From Anaerolineales bacterium (GTDB lineage: Bacteria; Chloroflexota; Anaerolineae; Anaerolineales; UBA11858): DNA of 33,269 bases. Numbering within the stretch: the stretch's first letter is position 1; the number at the start of each line of letters is the position of its first letter. The translations under genes were made by a program, and so were the position numbers. Positions 16,450-23,445 of this stretch are shown one piece after another. Under the pieces are notes generated by a model. The model did not search any database. It was not told the origin of the DNA and saw only the letters and a list, made by a program, of their open reading frames with translations. The stretch is from NCBI GenBank assembly GCA_016785015.1, contig JADHTJ010000037.1, positions 1 to 33,269 on the forward strand, read 5' to 3'.

Positions 16450-17931
16450 ATGCGCTCTGGACTGCAACGAAAACTCACTTTATCTCATCTAGTCGTCACC
16501 CTTATCTCTGTTGCCATTCTGGTCATTTTGATCTTGGTTGGCTACTTGATTTACTTGCGAACCGATTTGTCTGCACTCTGGATTGGCGATCAGGCGTATT
16601 TCATCGCCGAAGATATTGCCTATTATCTGGATGGAGCTCCCCTGAGCGAACAATTTTCAGAGGATTTTATCTTTGACGTCGGCTTTGACCCGATTACCGA
16701 AACAGATGATCCTGAAGATATCTACTATGAAGATTGGATCATAATCCTCGATCCTGAGGGGAAGGTGGTCGGCAGCAACGATGAATTTCGCTACTCCCTG
16801 GGTTCATCCCTTGATCTAGAACAACTCCCTGGGTTTGACCTGGACTTGTTCCAAACCCCAGCCAGTGAACTGGTTTCTGAAGATCCCTACGATTTAGTAG
16901 CCTATGCCGTTGAAGGGAAGGATCATATCGGCATGGCAGCAATCATCAACTATGAAAATGAACATATCGGTTGGATATTTTACCGGGCTGGCGGCGTCGA
17001 CGCCCCAGTAAGTTCCACACAGACGATCACCGCCCTGGTAGTAGTGTTGATTAGTGCAGCGCTGATTGCTACGCTGATCTCCGGCATCGCCGGTGGATGG
17101 CTGTCTTTGTCCTTCAGCCGTCGCTTGCGCATGATGAGCCAGGTCAGTGAGGCGCTAGCCGAGGGGGATCTTTCTCGTAGGGTTTCGATCCAAGGAACAG
17201 ATGAGATTGACCAGTTGGGTGTCCAATTCAATAGCATGGCTGATCAACTTGCGACACAAATGCACGATCTACGCACCTTGGCCGACCACAATGCCATGCT
17301 GGCCGAGGAAGCACAGGCTCTGGCTTCTATCGAGGAGCGCAACCGCTTGGCCCGTGAACTGCACGATGCAGTTAAGCAGCAAATTTTTGCCCTCAGCCTG
17401 ACTGCAAATTCCGTTCGCCAATTGCTTGAAAAGGACACCGGTTTAGCAACCGAACGGTTAGCACAGCTCGAAGAACAAGCACAGGATGTGCACCTGGAGA
17501 TGGATGCCCTCATCAAACAATTGCGCCCGGCTTCACTGAGAGATCAAGGACTGACACCAGCCATCAGCGAGATAGCGAAAAAATGGGAAATCCAACACGA
17601 AATTCCCATCGAATTGTCTATCCGTGGAGAACGTGAACTTCCACTGAATATAGAACAAGCGCTGTACCGCATCGCACAAGAAGCACTCAATAATATCGCC
17701 CGCCATGCCAAAGCCGGCCAGATCAGCATCGTGCTAGAATATGACACCAACCAAGTCAGTTTATGTGTAAAAGATAACGGCATGGGCTTTGATCTAGATG
17801 CTCGCCGACCTCCCCAATCTTTGGGCTTGCGCAGTATGGATGAGCGTGCTGCGGAGGTTGATGGGCAGTTGGATATAAGAAGTTCGCACGGAACAGGTAC
17901 GCAAGTACAGATCATCGTACCCACAAGATAA
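16450..17931 (+). CDS. Membrane sensor histidine kinase (HisKA_3, NarL/NarX type)
   Basis: A 493-aa sensor kinase. A first membrane helix lies at about residues 13-36. An acidic external sensing domain of about 150 residues follows (to about 185), then a second helix at about 195-215, a HAMP linker and a short coiled coil. The HisKA_3 dimerisation domain carries the phospho-acceptor His305 in RELHDAVKQQIF. The C-terminal HATPase has the N-box EALNNIARHA, the G1 motif DNGMGF and the G2 motif HGTGTQV. It probably phosphorylates the LuxR-type regulator at 18633. Eleven bp after its stop begins the UGA-containing redox protein, whose Shine-Dalgarno overlaps this gap. The sensed signal is unknown, and the external domain has no recognised fold. 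Confidence 0.92.
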   Translation: MRSGLQRKLTLSHLVVTLISVAILVILILVGYLIYLRTDLSALWIGDQAYFIAEDIAYYLDGAPLSEQFSEDFIFDVGFDPITETDDPEDIYYEDWIIILDPEGKVVGSNDEFRYSLGSSLDLEQLPGFDLDLFQTPASELVSEDPYDLVAYAVEGKDHIGMAAIINYENEHIGWIFYRAGGVDAPVSSTQTITALVVVLISAALIATLISGIAGGWLSLSFSRRLRMMSQVSEALAEGDLSRRVSIQGTDEIDQLGVQFNSMADQLATQMHDLRTLADHNAMLAEEAQALASIEERNRLARELHDAVKQQIFALSLTANSVRQLLEKDTGLATERLAQLEEQAQDVHLEMDALIKQLRPASLRDQGLTPAISEIAKKWEIQHEIPIELSIRGERELPLNIEQALYRIAQEALNNIARHAKAGQISIVLEYDTNQVSLCVKDNGMGFDLDARRPPQSLGLRSMDERAAEVDGQLDIRSSHGTGTQVQIIVPTR

Positions 17932-17942
17932 TGGAGAGAAGG

Positions 17943-18386
17943 ATGACCGACAACGCACCCCAACGAGCTCGATATCTTTTCAGTACTGGCGGTTTCTACT
18001 GAGCGGAAAGCGTCCTTTTGGCAGTTGCCGAAGCGAAAGGTATCCAATCCGACTTGATCCCCAAGATTGCCACAGGCTTTTGCAGCGGCATCGCCCGCAC
18101 CAGCGGTCAATGCGGCGCATTGAGCGGCGCAATCATGGGAATAAGTTTGATGACGGGGAGAAGCGACCCAGATGAATCTGTGGAAGAGAACTATCGATTG
18201 GTTCAAAAGTTGATGACTATGTTCGAAGGTGAGTTTGGTTCAGGAAACTGTGGAAATCTGACGCAAGTTGATCTAAATTCAGAAGAAGGTCAGGCTGCGT
18301 TCAAAGCCAGCAACCAAATTGAAAACTGCTACAACTACGTTGAATTTGTAACCGAAATGACGCTGTCTTTATTGGAAAATGAATAA
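17943..18386 (+). CDS. C-GCAxxG-C-C family redox protein, probable selenoprotein (UGA = Sec20)
   Basis: The 147-aa reading frame contains one in-frame TGA at 18000-18002, read here as selenocysteine 20. The sequence before it (ARYLFSTGGFY) and after it (AESVLLAVAEAKG) joins smoothly into the family pattern F-x-x-G-[FY]-x-C-A-x-S-V-L, so the UGA falls on the conserved first Cys. The other conserved Cys follow: C47, C57 in QCGALSG (the GCAxxG element), C103 in GNCGNL and C129 in IENCYNYVEF. The family is described as probably redox-active. The ATG at 17943 has GAGAAGG directly upstream and lies 11 bp after the kinase stop. A hairpin with a GU-containing loop lies at the proper distance after the UGA. 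Calling TGA as stop would reduce this to an orphan fragment starting near 18018. Confidence 0.85.
18016..18033 (+). promoter_or_regulatory. Candidate bacterial SECIS hairpin
   Basis: TTTTGGC (18016-18022), loop AGTT (18023-18026) and GCCGAAG (18027-18033) form a 7-bp stem with two G-U pairs. The loop has G at its second position followed by U. The loop starts 20 nt after the UGA at 18000-18002, within the 16-37 nt range I recall for bacterial SECIS elements. It would bind SelB. Confidence 0.65.
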
Positions 18387-18418
18387 TAAACGCCATGTGC
18401 AAGTATTTTTCTTATGAC

Positions 18419-18514
18419 TGTCATCCTGAGCGAAGCGAAGGATCTGGAACTTTTTTAGGCGAGATTCTTCGACCTTGCAGGGCTCACGCCGAAGGCGGGC
18501 CTGTGGCCATGACA
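18419..18514. repeat. REP-like repeat (TCATCCTGAGCGAAGCGAAGG type)
   Basis: It starts with TGTCATCCTGAGCGAAG and ends with ATGACA, with internal complementary AGGATCT and AGATTCTTCG arms. It is a second repeat family in this window, placed between the selenoprotein and the response regulator. Confidence 0.65.
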
Positions 18515-18557
18515 ATTATTTTGTAAAACTTGCACACCAGGTTATTAAGTAATTTAA

Positions 18558-18618
18558 GACCCTAAAGGTCTCTGCCCACTCACTTTGCTCGGAGTGCTTA
18601 TCGAAGACCTTTAGGGTC
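18558..18618. repeat. 14-bp inverted repeat just before the response regulator
   Basis: GACCCTAAAGGTCT (18558-18571) and AGACCTTTAGGGTC (18605-18618) are exact complements, each itself palindromic in part. A small CACTC/GAGTG hairpin lies between them. The right arm ends 14 bp before the regulator's ATG, so folding could affect its translation, or it may be an intergenic mobile palindrome. Confidence 0.7.
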
Positions 18619-18632
18619 TCGAGAGTTTTGCT

Positions 18633-19283
18633 ATGTCCAATACCATAACCGTTTTAATCGTAGATGACCACCCTATCGTACGCCAGGGTCTGCGCCAGTT
18701 GCTTGAAGTTCAAGATGATCTTGAAATTGTTGGCGAAGCTGAAGATGGCGAAACGGCTATCGAGAAAACTGGTGAACTGATCCCTGACGTTGTGCTGATG
18801 GATTTGGTCATGCCGGGGATGACAGGGGTTGAGGCTACGCGTGAGATCCGCCAGATCAGCCCGCATACACAAGTAGTGGTGCTTACCAGCCATCATGAGG
18901 ATGCCCTGGTATTCCCAGCTATCAAGGCTGGGGCTTTAAGCTATATGTTGAAAAGCTCCCTACCCGAAGAAGTCATTGAAGCTGTCCAGGCCGCAGCAAG
19001 GCACGAAGCACGGCTGCATCCCCGCATCGCCAAACGGCTCATGGAAGAAATCTCGGGGGATGCTCCATCATTGGAAAGCCTCACCGCGCGCGAGCTGGAA
19101 GTCTTGAAGCTCATCGCTCAGGGGCAGGGCAACCGCAATATCGCCGCGTCCCTGGTGGTCAGCGAGAAAACTGTCAAAACCCATGTCAGCAACATCCTCA
19201 GTAAATTACAACTCGCTGACCGCACCCAGGCCGCCATCTTCGCCATCAAACAACGCATCGTCCCGCTGGATGATGAGAGTTGA
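18633..19283 (+). CDS. NarL/LuxR-family response regulator
   Basis: A 216-aa two-domain regulator. The receiver domain (about 5-120) has the acidic pocket D11-D12, the phosphorylation site Asp57 in VVLMDLVMPGM and the conserved Lys in MLKSSLPEE (about 107). The LuxR helix-turn-helix occupies about 145-205 with LTARELEVLKLIAQGQGNRNIA and VSEKTVKTHVSNIL. It binds DNA after phosphorylation, most likely by the kinase at 16450-17931, because this pairing (HisKA_3 with NarL type) is standard and the genes are on the same strand. They are separated here by the selenoprotein and a 246-bp repeat-filled gap, so co-transcription is plausible but not certain. Its targets are unknown. Confidence 0.94.
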   Translation: MSNTITVLIVDDHPIVRQGLRQLLEVQDDLEIVGEAEDGETAIEKTGELIPDVVLMDLVMPGMTGVEATREIRQISPHTQVVVLTSHHEDALVFPAIKAGALSYMLKSSLPEEVIEAVQAAARHEARLHPRIAKRLMEEISGDAPSLESLTARELEVLKLIAQGQGNRNIAASLVVSEKTVKTHVSNILSKLQLADRTQAAIFAIKQRIVPLDDES

Positions 19284-19324
19284 TAGATTCTGAGAGGGGA
19301 AAAGAAGATAATAATCATTAATTC

Positions 19325-19391
19325 ACCGCAAAGACGCTAAGCTCGCAAAGAATATTATGTGAAATCTTGGCGTGCTTGTCATCTTCGCGGT
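19325..19391. repeat. Short degenerate inverted repeat of the CACCGCAAAGACGC type
   Basis: ACCGC at 19325 and GCGGT at 19387 bracket a sequence of a kind I recognise as dispersed in other bacterial genomes. It occupies the gap before the thiolase. Pairing is weak. Confidence 0.35.
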
Positions 19392-19407
19392 AAAAACGAG
19401 GAATTCC

Positions 19408-20565
19408 ATGCGTGAAGTTACTATCATAGGAATCGGGCAAACCCCCGTATCAGAGCATTGGGAAAAATCCCTCCTGGTTCTAGCAGGAGAGGCTGTTTTC
19501 GCTGCCCTGGAAGATGCAGGTTTAAAATCCACGGGTGCTTTATACGTTGGCAATATGCTCTCAGGTGTGCTGGATAAACAAAATCATATGGGCACGTTGA
19601 TCGTTGATTGGGTAGGGATGCGCGGTCACGAGGCTTTCAAAATTGAAGCTGCCTGCGGATCGGGAGCAGCGGCCTTTCGCATGGGGTTGATGGCTGTGGC
19701 GTCAGGGGAGATCGATAGCGCGGTGGTGGTCGGCGTGGAGAAGATGACCGATTCGCTCCCTAAGAAAACCACTGCCGGCCTGGCCACCGCCGCCGACGCC
19801 GATTGGGAAATCATCCATGGGTTGTCCTTCATCGGTATCAATGCCCTGATCATGCAGCGCTATATACACGAATACGGCTGGAAACACGAAGATTTCGCTC
19901 CCTTCTCGATCAACGCACATAACAACGCTTTGCACAATCCCAACGCCCGCCTGCATATCCCCCTGACCAAAGAACGCTATCTCAAAGCCGCTATGATTTC
20001 TGATCCTATCAATTTGATGGATTCATCAGCTATCGGAGACGGCGCGGCGGCAGCCGTCATCGTCCCTGCAGATGCAGTGCATCAACCAGATGATCTACCC
20101 AAGATCACTGTGACTGGTTCTGGGGCCGCCACGGATTCCATTGCAGTGCACGACCGGCGCGACCCACTATGGTTGACTGCCGCTGAGAAATCTGCCAAAC
20201 AAGCTTACCACCAGTCTGGCGTAGGACCCGAAGATATCGACATCTTCGAAGTCCACGATGCTTTTTCAATCATGTCGGCGCTATCGTTAGAAGCTTCTGG
20301 CTTCGCTGAGCGCGGCCAGGGTCCTCGGTTAGGGTTAGATGGAGAGATCGGCATCGATGGGCGCATACCCATCACCACGCGCGGCGGATTGAAGGCCCGC
20401 GGCCATCCCGTTGGCGCAACAGGGATGTACCAGATCGTAGAAGTGGTAGAGCAGCTGCGCGGGCAGGCGGATGGCTCACAAGTTCAGGGGGCGAAGATCG
20501 GCATGGCGCAGAATATCGGCGGCAGCGGGGCAACGATATTGACGCACATATTAAAATCAGAGTAA
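19408..20565 (+). CDS. Thiolase-fold acetyl-CoA acetyltransferase (SCP-x/archaeal-like)
   Basis: A 385-aa thiolase-superfamily protein that would condense or cleave acyl-CoA thioesters. The nucleophile is Cys83 in EAACGSGAAAF. His283 in EVHDAFSIM and His333 in KARGHPVGATG fill the other catalytic positions. The second Cys of classical degradative thiolases is missing, because the C-terminal motif reads NIGGSGATIL. This is the pattern of the SCP-x-like branch found in archaea and some bacteria, often beside a DUF35 zinc-ribbon partner. No DUF35 gene is present here. ATG at 19408 has CGAGGA upstream. An upstream in-frame start at 19372 lies in a repeat and is rejected. Confidence 0.88.
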   Translation: MREVTIIGIGQTPVSEHWEKSLLVLAGEAVFAALEDAGLKSTGALYVGNMLSGVLDKQNHMGTLIVDWVGMRGHEAFKIEAACGSGAAAFRMGLMAVASGEIDSAVVVGVEKMTDSLPKKTTAGLATAADADWEIIHGLSFIGINALIMQRYIHEYGWKHEDFAPFSINAHNNALHNPNARLHIPLTKERYLKAAMISDPINLMDSSAIGDGAAAAVIVPADAVHQPDDLPKITVTGSGAATDSIAVHDRRDPLWLTAAEKSAKQAYHQSGVGPEDIDIFEVHDAFSIMSALSLEASGFAERGQGPRLGLDGEIGIDGRIPITTRGGLKARGHPVGATGMYQIVEVVEQLRGQADGSQVQGAKIGMAQNIGGSGATILTHILKSE

Positions 20566-20610
20566 TCAGTAAACGGTTACCAGTGATCGGTTTACCGAAC
20601 ATTGAACACT

Positions 20611-21372
20611 ATGAAACTGATACCCAACCTCACCCCAAGCTCTAATGCATCCGACCTCGGGCGTGGTGCATGGAAACTAGAGATTCCGCCAGGCCCCAAG
20701 GGGCGCTACCGCTTAGCCCAACTGGATGATTATTCATCACTAGACAGAAGAGCTTTTCCCTGGAAAACTCCTCTGTCATTGTCACTCCAAGCCCGTGCCT
20801 CAAATCCAGATATCCCTGGCACCTGGGGGTTTGGCTTCTGGAACGATCCCTTTAGCCTGTCGCTGGGCTTTGGCGGCGGCTCGCGTCGATTGCCTGCATT
20901 ACCCAACGCGGCCTGGTTCTTCTATGCTTCCCCACAAAACTATCTTTCATTTCGAGATGATCTCCCTGCCAATGGCCTCCTCGCAGCGACATTTCGTTCC
21001 CCATCGTGGCCACCAACGATCTTAGCACTGGGTGTGCCAGGAATTCCTTTCCTGATCTGGAAACATACTTCCAGATTAATCCGTCGTTTGGCCAGCCGCA
21101 TAATTCAGCAGGATGCAACCCAAATCAATATCGACGTAAGCCAATGGCATCAATATCGTTTGAATTGGCAAAGAAATTTGGTCTGTTTTGAAATTGATGG
21201 TGAGAAAGTTCTCAAAACGCAGATAGCGCCAAAAGACCCCCTGGGGTTAATCTTGTGGATAGACAATCAATATGCTGCATTGCCCCCTACTGGTGGATTG
21301 GCCTATGGAACTCTCCATACGGAAAAGCCCGAGCTGTTAGAGATAAAAGATTTGCAACTTGAGATGAACTAG
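20611..21372 (+). CDS. Hypothetical protein, possible ConA-like beta-sandwich
   Basis: A 253-aa protein with no recognised family name. Strand-rich segments include TWGFGFWNDPFSLSLGFGGG (about 69-88), WHQYRLNWQRNLVCFEIDGE (about 170-190) and LGLILWIDNQYA. The run in which W-H-x-Y-R-x-x-W is followed by a short strand and FEIDG resembles the concanavalin-like/GH16-type fold, where such proteins bind or cut sugars. No GH16 catalytic E-x-D-x-E motif is visible, so enzymatic activity is doubtful. There is no signal peptide. The ATG at 20611 is preferred over a TTG at 20602. It follows the thiolase by 45 bp. Confidence 0.6.
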   Translation: MKLIPNLTPSSNASDLGRGAWKLEIPPGPKGRYRLAQLDDYSSLDRRAFPWKTPLSLSLQARASNPDIPGTWGFGFWNDPFSLSLGFGGGSRRLPALPNAAWFFYASPQNYLSFRDDLPANGLLAATFRSPSWPPTILALGVPGIPFLIWKHTSRLIRRLASRIIQQDATQINIDVSQWHQYRLNWQRNLVCFEIDGEKVLKTQIAPKDPLGLILWIDNQYAALPPTGGLAYGTLHTEKPELLEIKDLQLEMN

Positions 21373-21375
21373 GTA

Positions 21376-21459
21376 GTGTTGACGTTTCAGGCTTTGTCAG
21401 GAGTAAATGACAATTTTATGAAGCAACGTTTCCAGAGAGAAATCTCCAAATGTCAACAC
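21376..21459. terminator. Inverted repeat between convergent genes
   Basis: GTGTTGAC (21376-21383) and GTCAACAC (21452-21459) with adjoining AGG/CCT complementarity bracket the 90-bp gap between the hypothetical gene and the minus-strand gene. It may terminate both or be a mobile repeat. Confidence 0.4.
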
Positions 21460-21462
21460 GGC

Positions 21463-21834
21463 CTAATCTTCCACGAAGAATAACAGGAAAGCAGCTGCTC
21501 CACAAATAAGCAATTCATCGCCTTCGACCTTCCCTACATAGTCATCCAGTCCGAGAGGTACGTGACGATATAGTTTGCCATCTGACTCAACTCGCCCAAT
21601 GTAATCATCCGGTCCGAGACGTTGGAGATAAATGCGGCCGTTATCTTGATTAACATTCCCGATGTAATCATCAGGTCCAAGCAAGCGCTGGTAGACTTTG
21701 CCAGTTTGTAAGTCAACACGCCCGACTTTTTTATCTGGCCCTACGCGGGTCGCATATATGTTTCCTGTTTCAAGATCAATACGTCCAATTTGTTTATCGG
21801 GGAGGGCCATTCTATGACGAAATATCTTAGTCAT
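21463..21834 (-). CDS. Small tandem-repeat protein (GPDDYIG repeats)
   Basis: A 123-aa protein built almost wholly of about five repeats of roughly 22 residues, each with a core close to GPDDYIGRV followed by a short variable stretch and G-x-[IVL]-Y-x-x-x-L. It ends with a short hydrophobic segment (LLICGAAAFLLFF) that could anchor it in a membrane. The pattern suggests short beta strands arranged as a small solenoid or propeller, but I recognise no named family. AGGAAAG lies 5 nt upstream of the ATG. It is the only protein gene on the minus strand in the window. Confidence 0.75.
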   Translation of the reverse strand: MTKIFRHRMALPDKQIGRIDLETGNIYATRVGPDKKVGRVDLQTGKVYQRLLGPDDYIGNVNQDNGRIYLQRLGPDDYIGRVESDGKLYRHVPLGLDDYVGKVEGDELLICGAAAFLLFFVED

Positions 21835-22023
21835 TTTTCTTTCCTAGTTTTGTTGTGCATAGTTATTAAAGATTTACCTCACAGTGTATCATAAGAGTAT
21901 TTAATAGTAATCTTAGTAGGGCCTGGGGATATGTGGAGGAACATCTATTTAAACGCTAAAGGGGGCATATATGGGGGGGTTGTATCGAAAGCAAACCATA
22001 TGAGGGGTTGATTGACAAGTTTT

Positions 22024-22079
22024 TTATCCCCAACGCATCAGGGGATAGATCGCGAGGTGATTTACCCTTTTGGGGATAG
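22024..22079. repeat. Cluster of TATCCCC sites in both orientations
   Basis: TTATCCCCA (22024-22032), GGGGATAG (22041-22048) and TGGGGATAG (22071-22079) are near-matches to the DnaA box with one or two changes. The first two form an inverted repeat. This is part of the 537-bp gene-free region 21835-22371, which also has an A/T-rich stretch near 21850-21915. Confidence 0.5.
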
Positions 22080-22085
22080 AGTTGT

Positions 22086-22131
22086 ATCTGGGTTGACTGG
22101 CACAGCATAACCCAGATATGGGGGTATGCTG
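22086..22131. repeat. Two interlocked inverted repeats
   Basis: ATCTGGGTT (22086-22094) pairs with AACCCAGAT (22109-22117). CAGCATA (22103-22109) pairs with TATGCTG (22125-22131). The arms alternate, so they form either a pseudoknot or two mutually exclusive hairpins. Confidence 0.6.
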
Positions 22132-22179
22132 TTTATGAAAAGAGAATTAATAGAACGAGTTTTCAACAATTAAAAGCAG

Positions 22180-22209
22180 TTATCCACAGTTTTAGGCCAG
22201 TTATCCACA
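22180..22209 (+). promoter_or_regulatory. Two perfect DnaA boxes in tandem
   Basis: TTATCCACA occurs exactly at 22180-22188 and at 22201-22209, same orientation, start-to-start distance 21 bp (two helix turns, same face). It lies about 100 bp upstream of the promoter of the ArsR-MFS operon. Confidence 0.75.
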
Positions 22210-22301
22210 TGGGAGTGAACTAAACCTGTTCTCATGAACAAATATTGTTACCCCAAATATGGGATTCCCCAAAAAATGATATCTTCAAAAATGTGAATTA
22301 A

Positions 22302-22330
22302 TTGACACCCACCTGGAAGAGGAGTATAAT
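22302..22330 (+). promoter_or_regulatory. Consensus sigma-70 promoter
   Basis: TTGACA at 22302-22307 and TATAAT at 22325-22330 are separated by exactly 17 bp. Transcription should begin near 22337, giving a leader of about 35 nt for the regulator gene. Confidence 0.92.
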
Positions 22331-22337
22331 CTCTGAA

Positions 22338-22371
22338 GTTAGATATATATCTAACTTAGATAGGTGTCTAA
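22338..22371. promoter_or_regulatory. Probable ArsR operator
   Basis: An 18-bp perfect palindrome GTTAGATATATATCTAAC (22338-22355) sits at the expected transcription start. It is followed at once by a second, imperfect one, TTAGA-N6-TCTAA (22356-22371), which touches the start codon. Both share the TTAGATA half-site. Binding would block the promoter, giving autoregulation (inference). Confidence 0.8.
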
Positions 22372-23436
22372 ATGAAAAATCCAACATTATCTTGGGATTT
22401 TGGAACAGGCTACGATTTTTTCGTTTGCCTGTATGTTTTGCATGAACCCGATGAGTTTGGCCTGCGTCCTTCCTGGGCTGCGGGGGTGCGCTCACGTTTG
22501 CCAGTTGAAGATCGTGAGATATTGGAGCAGGTACAAACTGTGGTGCATTTTCCCTTTAGTTGGGTTTATGCCCTTCAAGGTACTAAAGACAGCGCTGCTG
22601 TGATTTGGGCTTTGCGACAGATGGATCCTGAGGAGCGCATCCCAGCCTTGGCGAAATCATCGGGGATGCCAAATGAAGTGTTGAATCTACTCGAGGGGGT
22701 TGCAAACCGTGGAAACTGGGATCCCAAGGAACTGGATTCTCTTCGGGAACAGTTCAAAGCGAATAAATTGCCAGCCCTCACAAAGAAAGCCGAGAGCATC
22801 CTTGATCTTTGGTTGGACCTCTCTACCTTTGGAGAGCGCTATTTTGCGGCTTTGCAGACATACCGAGATGTCTTTTTCGCAGAGGAAGAAGAACGCATTC
22901 AACCGGCCTTGCAGGTGGCACTCCAAATCGCTCAACAATGGGCCAAAGAACTGACCTTTGAGATGATGATTGAGCGTGTATCACGCGGGGTGCGTTTCGA
23001 AGAAGGCCTGGATGTTGCCGAATTGGTGATGGTGCCTTCGTATTGGATCACACCTTTGGTGGTCAATAAAGAGCTTGCGGAGGGCAACAAACAGTTGTTT
23101 TTGTTTGGTGCGCGCCCTGAAGATGACTCGCTTGTTCCCGGAGCACAGGTTCCGGATGGTATGCTGCGTACGTTGAAGACATTGGCTGACCCGACTCGAT
23201 TGCGAATATTACGCTATCTCTCGCAGGAAACTATGTCTCCAGCGCAGTTGGCCAGGCGCTTGCGTTTGCGTGCGCCAACTGTAACGCATCATCTCAGTGC
23301 ACTACGCCTGGCAGGATTGGTGTATCTCACCTTAGGTGAGAAGAAAGGTAAATTATATACAACTCGTTTTGAAGCGATTTCAGGGACGTTCTCAACGCTG
23401 GAAGAGTTTCTGAGCGAAAACTCCGAAGATCGTTAG
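22372..23436 (+). CDS. ArsR-family transcriptional regulator with large N-terminal domain
   Basis: A 354-aa regulator. A winged helix-turn-helix of the ArsR type occupies the C-terminal 85 residues (ADPTRLRILRYLSQETMSPAQ, then LRAPTVTHHLSALRLAGLV). The N-terminal 260 residues are mostly helical and match no domain I can name. They presumably sense a ligand or bind a partner. ArsR relatives of normal size are about 100 residues, so this is a fused or extended form. No Cys metal-site pair is visible in the recognition region, which argues against classical metal sensing. It lies under a consensus promoter with a palindromic operator and is followed after 9 bp by two MFS transporters, so it most likely represses its own operon. 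Confidence 0.88.
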   Translation: MKNPTLSWDFGTGYDFFVCLYVLHEPDEFGLRPSWAAGVRSRLPVEDREILEQVQTVVHFPFSWVYALQGTKDSAAVIWALRQMDPEERIPALAKSSGMPNEVLNLLEGVANRGNWDPKELDSLREQFKANKLPALTKKAESILDLWLDLSTFGERYFAALQTYRDVFFAEEEERIQPALQVALQIAQQWAKELTFEMMIERVSRGVRFEEGLDVAELVMVPSYWITPLVVNKELAEGNKQLFLFGARPEDDSLVPGAQVPDGMLRTLKTLADPTRLRILRYLSQETMSPAQLARRLRLRAPTVTHHLSALRLAGLVYLTLGEKKGKLYTTRFEAISGTFSTLEEFLSENSEDR

Positions 23437-23445
23437 AGGAAAAGA

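Noticed and set aside
18000-18002. TGA as a simple nonsense mutation in the C-GCAxxG-C-C gene
   Set aside because: It falls exactly on a conserved Cys, the frame is otherwise clean on both sides, a SECIS-like hairpin follows, and a second gene in the window shows the same pattern.
21835-22371. Chromosomal origin oriC
   Set aside because: Only two perfect DnaA boxes, no dnaA/dnaN nearby and no switch in gene direction. Kept only as a DnaA-box cluster.
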